Source: Lewinellaceae bacterium (lineage in GTDB: Bacteria > Bacteroidota > Bacteroidia > Chitinophagales > Saprospiraceae). From it: a stretch of DNA of 64,000 nucleotides. The stretch lies in assembly GCA_020636375.1 (NCBI GenBank), contig JACJXZ010000005.1:124001-188000 (forward strand), given 5' to 3'. The position numbers were made by a program, and so were the translations under genes. Positions within the stretch are counted from its first letter, which is position 1, and every line of letters begins with the position of its first letter. A model generated the notes under the pieces. The model saw nothing but the letters and a program-made list of their open reading frames with translations, had not been told where the DNA came from and did not search any database. Below, one piece after another: positions 63,724 to 64,000 of this stretch.

Positions 63724-64000
63724 TATTGAACCGTGGGCCCCGCCGATGAAAAGATCAGCAGGGGGGCGTCGTTGCGCCCCACCAGGATGAGCCCTCCGCC
63801 GGGGGTGCCGGCCCATTTCAATTCCCGTATTTCCCCTTTGACGAAGAAGCCCGATTCCCGGGGCAGCAAAGGGTCGAACCACCCCTCCGGGTTGGCTTTC
63901 AACAACAGGCCGTAACTGGCGTCGTGGATGCCGACTTCCGGTTTGGCGTGGTAGAAGTTCCCGCCAAGGAGCATATCCTGCCGGCCGTCCCGGTCGAAAT
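63723..64000 (-). CDS. C-terminal end of a third CRTAC1-like FG-GAP lipoprotein
   Basis: The frame is open to the right edge; about 92 codons are visible. FDRDGRQDMLLGGNFYHAKP followed by VGIHDASYGLLLKANPEG corresponds to the extreme C-terminal blade of the genes at 59536 and 56195. The final residues (SSAGPTVQ) and the stop abut the inserted element at 63622. Start and ASPIC domain lie beyond the window. Confidence 0.85.
   Translation of the reverse strand, partial: FDRDGRQDMLLGGNFYHAKPEVGIHDASYGLLLKANPEGWFDPLLPRESGFFVKGEIRELKWAGTPGGGLILVGRNDAPLLIFSSAGPTVQ

Overview
The window looks like chromosome from a fairly GC-rich Bacteroidota, most likely of the Saprospirales/Lewinella kind. The supporting signs are two-component regulator-propeller (Reg_prop) sensors paired with a LytTR regulator, type IX secretion C-terminal domains of both kinds (type A at 50088-52736, type B at 53678-55558), CRTAC1-like FG-GAP/ASPIC-UnbV lipoproteins in tandem, TAnnTTTG-type promoter boxes, and many lipoproteins. 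The order-level placement is inference.

Layout. 1-12 kb: end of an unrecognised gene, a HIT/GalT-like protein, a propeller lipoprotein, a LytS-type propeller kinase with its LytTR regulator, an SH3 protein, a band-7 lipoprotein and glucose-6-phosphate isomerase. 12.4-16.6 kb: a DUF302 protein, then a visibly AT-richer two-gene island with the composition and order of a Gabija anti-phage system (OLD-type ATPase/TOPRIM nuclease plus UvrD-like helicase). 16.7-20.2 kb: a DASS-type transporter, a phosphopantetheinyl transferase, a repeat-filled gap and a small lipoprotein. 20.4-24.9 kb: a 1512-residue propeller-kinase-receiver-nucleotidyl cyclase. 25.0-26.4 kb: tRNA-Thr(CGT), tRNA-Pro(CGG), and a small GIY-YIG nuclease gene bounded by two defective tRNA-Pro copies, then a decayed DUF6922/AbiEii-like pair. 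26.7-29.3 kb: an XRE regulator with a palindromic operator, a C5-cytosine methyltransferase and a BglII-family restriction enzyme. 29.3-43.5 kb: hypotheticals, DUF5995, an FtsX/MacB permease, HXXEE protein, ECF sigma with putative anti-sigma, diaminopimelate decarboxylase, a histidine phosphatase and valyl-tRNA synthetase. 43.6-49.9 kb: a five-gene hydrolase operon divergent from an AraC regulator. 50-56.2 kb: two secreted T9SS proteins, a broken aldo/keto reductase and a GNAT acetyltransferase. 56.2-64 kb: tandem CRTAC1-like lipoproteins and a third one running off the end.

Across the window the intergenic space is colonised by short elements with no coding capacity. At least one family (terminal inverted repeat starting GGCTACCCGTCTAAGG, about 102-127 bp) shows 8-bp target duplications at four sites. 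A second family (TTAAATCCGTTGA core, 90-114 bp) shows 8-9-bp duplications at two sites. No transposase is encoded here, so they would be mobilised in trans. Together with the tRNA-bounded GIY-YIG cassette these are the least conventional features of the window. The defence content (Gabija, restriction-modification, AbiEii remnant) is more recognisable.
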